From NCBI GenBank assembly GCA_946482625.1, contig CAMLSH010000197.1, positions 1-7,187 of the forward strand: a stretch of 7,187 nt of DNA, given 5' to 3'. This DNA is from an uncultured Opitutaceae bacterium (GTDB lineage Bacteria > Verrucomicrobiota > Verrucomicrobiae > Opitutales > Opitutaceae). The notes under the pieces are model-generated. The model saw only the letters and a program-made list of their open reading frames with translations. It did no database searches and was not told the DNA's origin. The translations under genes were made by a program, and so were the position numbers. The stretch's first letter is position 1. Every line of letters starts with the position of its first letter. This document shows positions 6,509 to 7,187 of this stretch, one piece after another.

Positions 6509-6536
6509 TTGACAGACAATATCACGGTCCTACGTT
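6509..6536 (+). promoter_or_regulatory. Sigma-70-like promoter in the mrp downstream region
   Basis: A perfect -35 TTGACA (6509-6514), a 16-base spacer and TACGTT (6531-6536) form one of the better promoter matches in the window. Transcription would begin near 6543, just before an ATG at 6550, and run toward the small protein gene at 6791. Confidence 0.5.
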
Positions 6537-6549
6537 TCGTGGCAGCAAC

Positions 6550-6711
6550 ATGACGCTCACCTCGGAAACGGTCCCTGCGGATTCCTGTCCCCGTACTGCT
6601 CCCCGGAATTCCACCACCGCCTCACTTCCCTGCCCGGCTTTGTGCAAAAAATACCTAGGCGGGATTCATCCGAACGAGATCGTCGTCTTAGCGCGGGAAA
6701 ACTCTCTCTAA
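6550..6711 (+). CDS. Possible small protein or leader ORF, 53 residues
   Basis: I do not recognise this ORF. It runs from the ATG at 6550 to TAA at 6709-6711 and is the only candidate gene in the 377-base stretch 6414-6790. The first half is Ser/Thr/Pro-rich with Cys13 and Cys28. The second half, from CKKYLGG at 32 through HPNEIVVLARENSL to the end, looks more like a folded protein. About 64% of codons end in G or C, lower than in the confident genes. There is no Shine-Dalgarno site, but none is seen elsewhere here either. The promoter at 6509-6536 sits directly upstream. It could equally be non-coding leader RNA for the gene at 6791. Confidence 0.3.
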   Translation: MTLTSETVPADSCPRTAPRNSTTASLPCPALCKKYLGGIHPNEIVVLARENSL

Positions 6712-6735
6712 ACTGGCGAAAATCAGTGCCGGAAG

Positions 6736-6764
6736 TCGCCATAAACACCGCTCTCGATTATTCT
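6736..6764 (+). promoter_or_regulatory. Weak candidate promoter for the small gene at 6791
   Basis: TCGCCA (6736-6741) and TATTCT (6759-6764) are 17 bases apart, each matching four of six consensus bases. The first box is also the right arm of a TGGCGA/TCGCCA inverted repeat (6714-6719 and 6736-6741). Both may be chance. Confidence 0.25.
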
Positions 6765-6790
6765 CAATACAAGCCCTCGCCGTGGTAGCC

Positions 6791-7063
6791 ATGACCGACA
6801 CCTCTCCCAAGCCGTCCGAACCTTCCCGGGATTTCGTAAAGCAATCTAGCCTTTACCAGGAGTTTCTCGCTGAACGGGAGGAGATTCTCCGCCATAAATG
6901 GATCGAATCGGAGCGCTTGGGCCACGACATCGGATTTGAACGCGCCTTGCTGGATTGGATTCGCAAACACCGCGAAGCCTGGCGCTCCGCCCGCCGGGGT
7001 CAGACACCACCGTCCTCGCAAACCCCGAGCTCCTCGGGCGCCAAAGAGCCCGCCGCCGGGTAA
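6791..7063 (+). CDS. Small hypothetical protein, charged helical core
   Basis: I cannot name this 90-residue protein. The start is taken as the ATG at 6791; a GTG three codons upstream is also in frame. The N-terminus is Ser/Pro-rich (MTDTSPKPSEPSRDF). The core has a strongly charged, probably helical stretch with FLAEREEILRHKWIESERLG followed by HDIGFERALLDWIRKHREAW. The tail is low-complexity Ser/Pro/Thr/Ala-rich. There is no signal peptide or membrane segment, so it is probably cytoplasmic. The aromatic and acidic positions in the core (HKWIESE, DIGFERALLDW) resemble short conserved motifs of uncharacterised bacterial proteins, which I recall only vaguely. The codon pattern and intact frame support a real gene. 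It is convergent with rpmG. Confidence 0.75.
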   Translation: MTDTSPKPSEPSRDFVKQSSLYQEFLAEREEILRHKWIESERLGHDIGFERALLDWIRKHREAWRSARRGQTPPSSQTPSSSGAKEPAAG

Positions 7064-7094
7064 TAAAAAAAGCCCGGCTTTTCAGGCCGGGCTT
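7064..7094 (-). terminator. Rho-independent terminator of rpmG
   Basis: AAGCCCGGC (7070-7078) pairs with GCCGGGCTT (7086-7094) around a seven-base loop. On the minus strand the hairpin is followed by a T-run (complement of 7066-7070) and T-rich bases. It lies 24 bases past the rpmG stop. On the plus strand the trailing sequence is not T-rich, so it is a poor terminator for the gene at 6791. Confidence 0.88.
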
Positions 7095-7118
7095 CGAAAT
7101 TGAGACGAGATCGGACGC

Positions 7119-7187
7119 TTACTTGATCTCTTTGTGCAGCGTGTGGCGCTTCAGGAAGGGATTGTACTTCTTCTTCTCGATGCGCTC
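7119..7187 (-). CDS. rpmG: 50S ribosomal protein L33, C-terminal end (runs off the right edge)
   Basis: Only the last 22 codons and the TAA stop (complement of 7119-7121) are present. They encode ERIEKKKYNPFLKRHT followed by LHKEIK, the C-terminus of the small large-subunit protein L33. In zinc-binding L33 this segment carries a CxxC before the KHT; here the positions are Asn and Leu, so this is the zinc-independent form as far as visible. The gene is followed by a strong terminator. Confidence 0.9.
   Translation of the reverse strand, partial: ERIEKKKYNPFLKRHTLHKEIK

Noticed and set aside
6557..6748. Minus-strand 63-residue ORF in the mrp downstream gap
   Set aside because: It is Arg-rich with no motif and overlaps the more plausible plus-strand ORF and promoter; no minus-strand promoter was seen.

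Overview
The window reads as ordinary housekeeping chromosome from a GC-rich Gram-negative bacterium. My best guess is Verrucomicrobiota, perhaps Opitutaceae. This rests on the general look of the proteins, a TolB-like periplasmic propeller, a ribosomal operon without rimM, and starts without Shine-Dalgarno sites. It is inference; no database was searched. I see no prophage, insertion sequence, CRISPR array, tRNA or rRNA.

Layout. Positions 1-311 (minus) hold the N-terminal part of a transketolase that runs off the left edge. Positions 424-1893 (minus) hold the ribosomal/tRNA-modification cluster rpsP - trmD - rplS. It is read from a good sigma-70-like promoter in the rpsP/ychF gap, has a strong hairpin terminator between rpsP and trmD, and ends at a second terminator after rplS. 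Divergent from it, 2031-3134 (plus) is the ribosome-associated ATPase ychF, followed by 3245-3877 (plus), a cytoplasmic Mn/Fe superoxide dismutase. sodA meets the convergent tolB-like gene (4045-5223, minus) at back-to-back terminators. A divergent gap then leads to an Mrp/ApbC-type Fe-S carrier ATPase (5334-6413, plus). Positions 6414-6790 lack a clear gene but carry a near-consensus promoter and a 53-codon ORF. Next come a small unrecognised 90-residue protein (6791-7063, plus) and the 3' end of rpmG (7119-7187, minus) with its own terminator.

Functionally, most genes serve translation (S16, L19, L33, TrmD, YchF). The rest are central carbon metabolism (transketolase), oxidative stress and Fe-S handling (SodA, Mrp), and the envelope (TolB-like).

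I did not find a convincing new system. The points most worth checking are: no Shine-Dalgarno site at any confident start; the terminator that replaces rimM in the rpsP operon; a TrmD with an altered cofactor loop and Glu at the position of the usual catalytic Asp; an Mrp without its CxxC cluster ligands; and the promoter-bearing intergenic region at 6414-6790.
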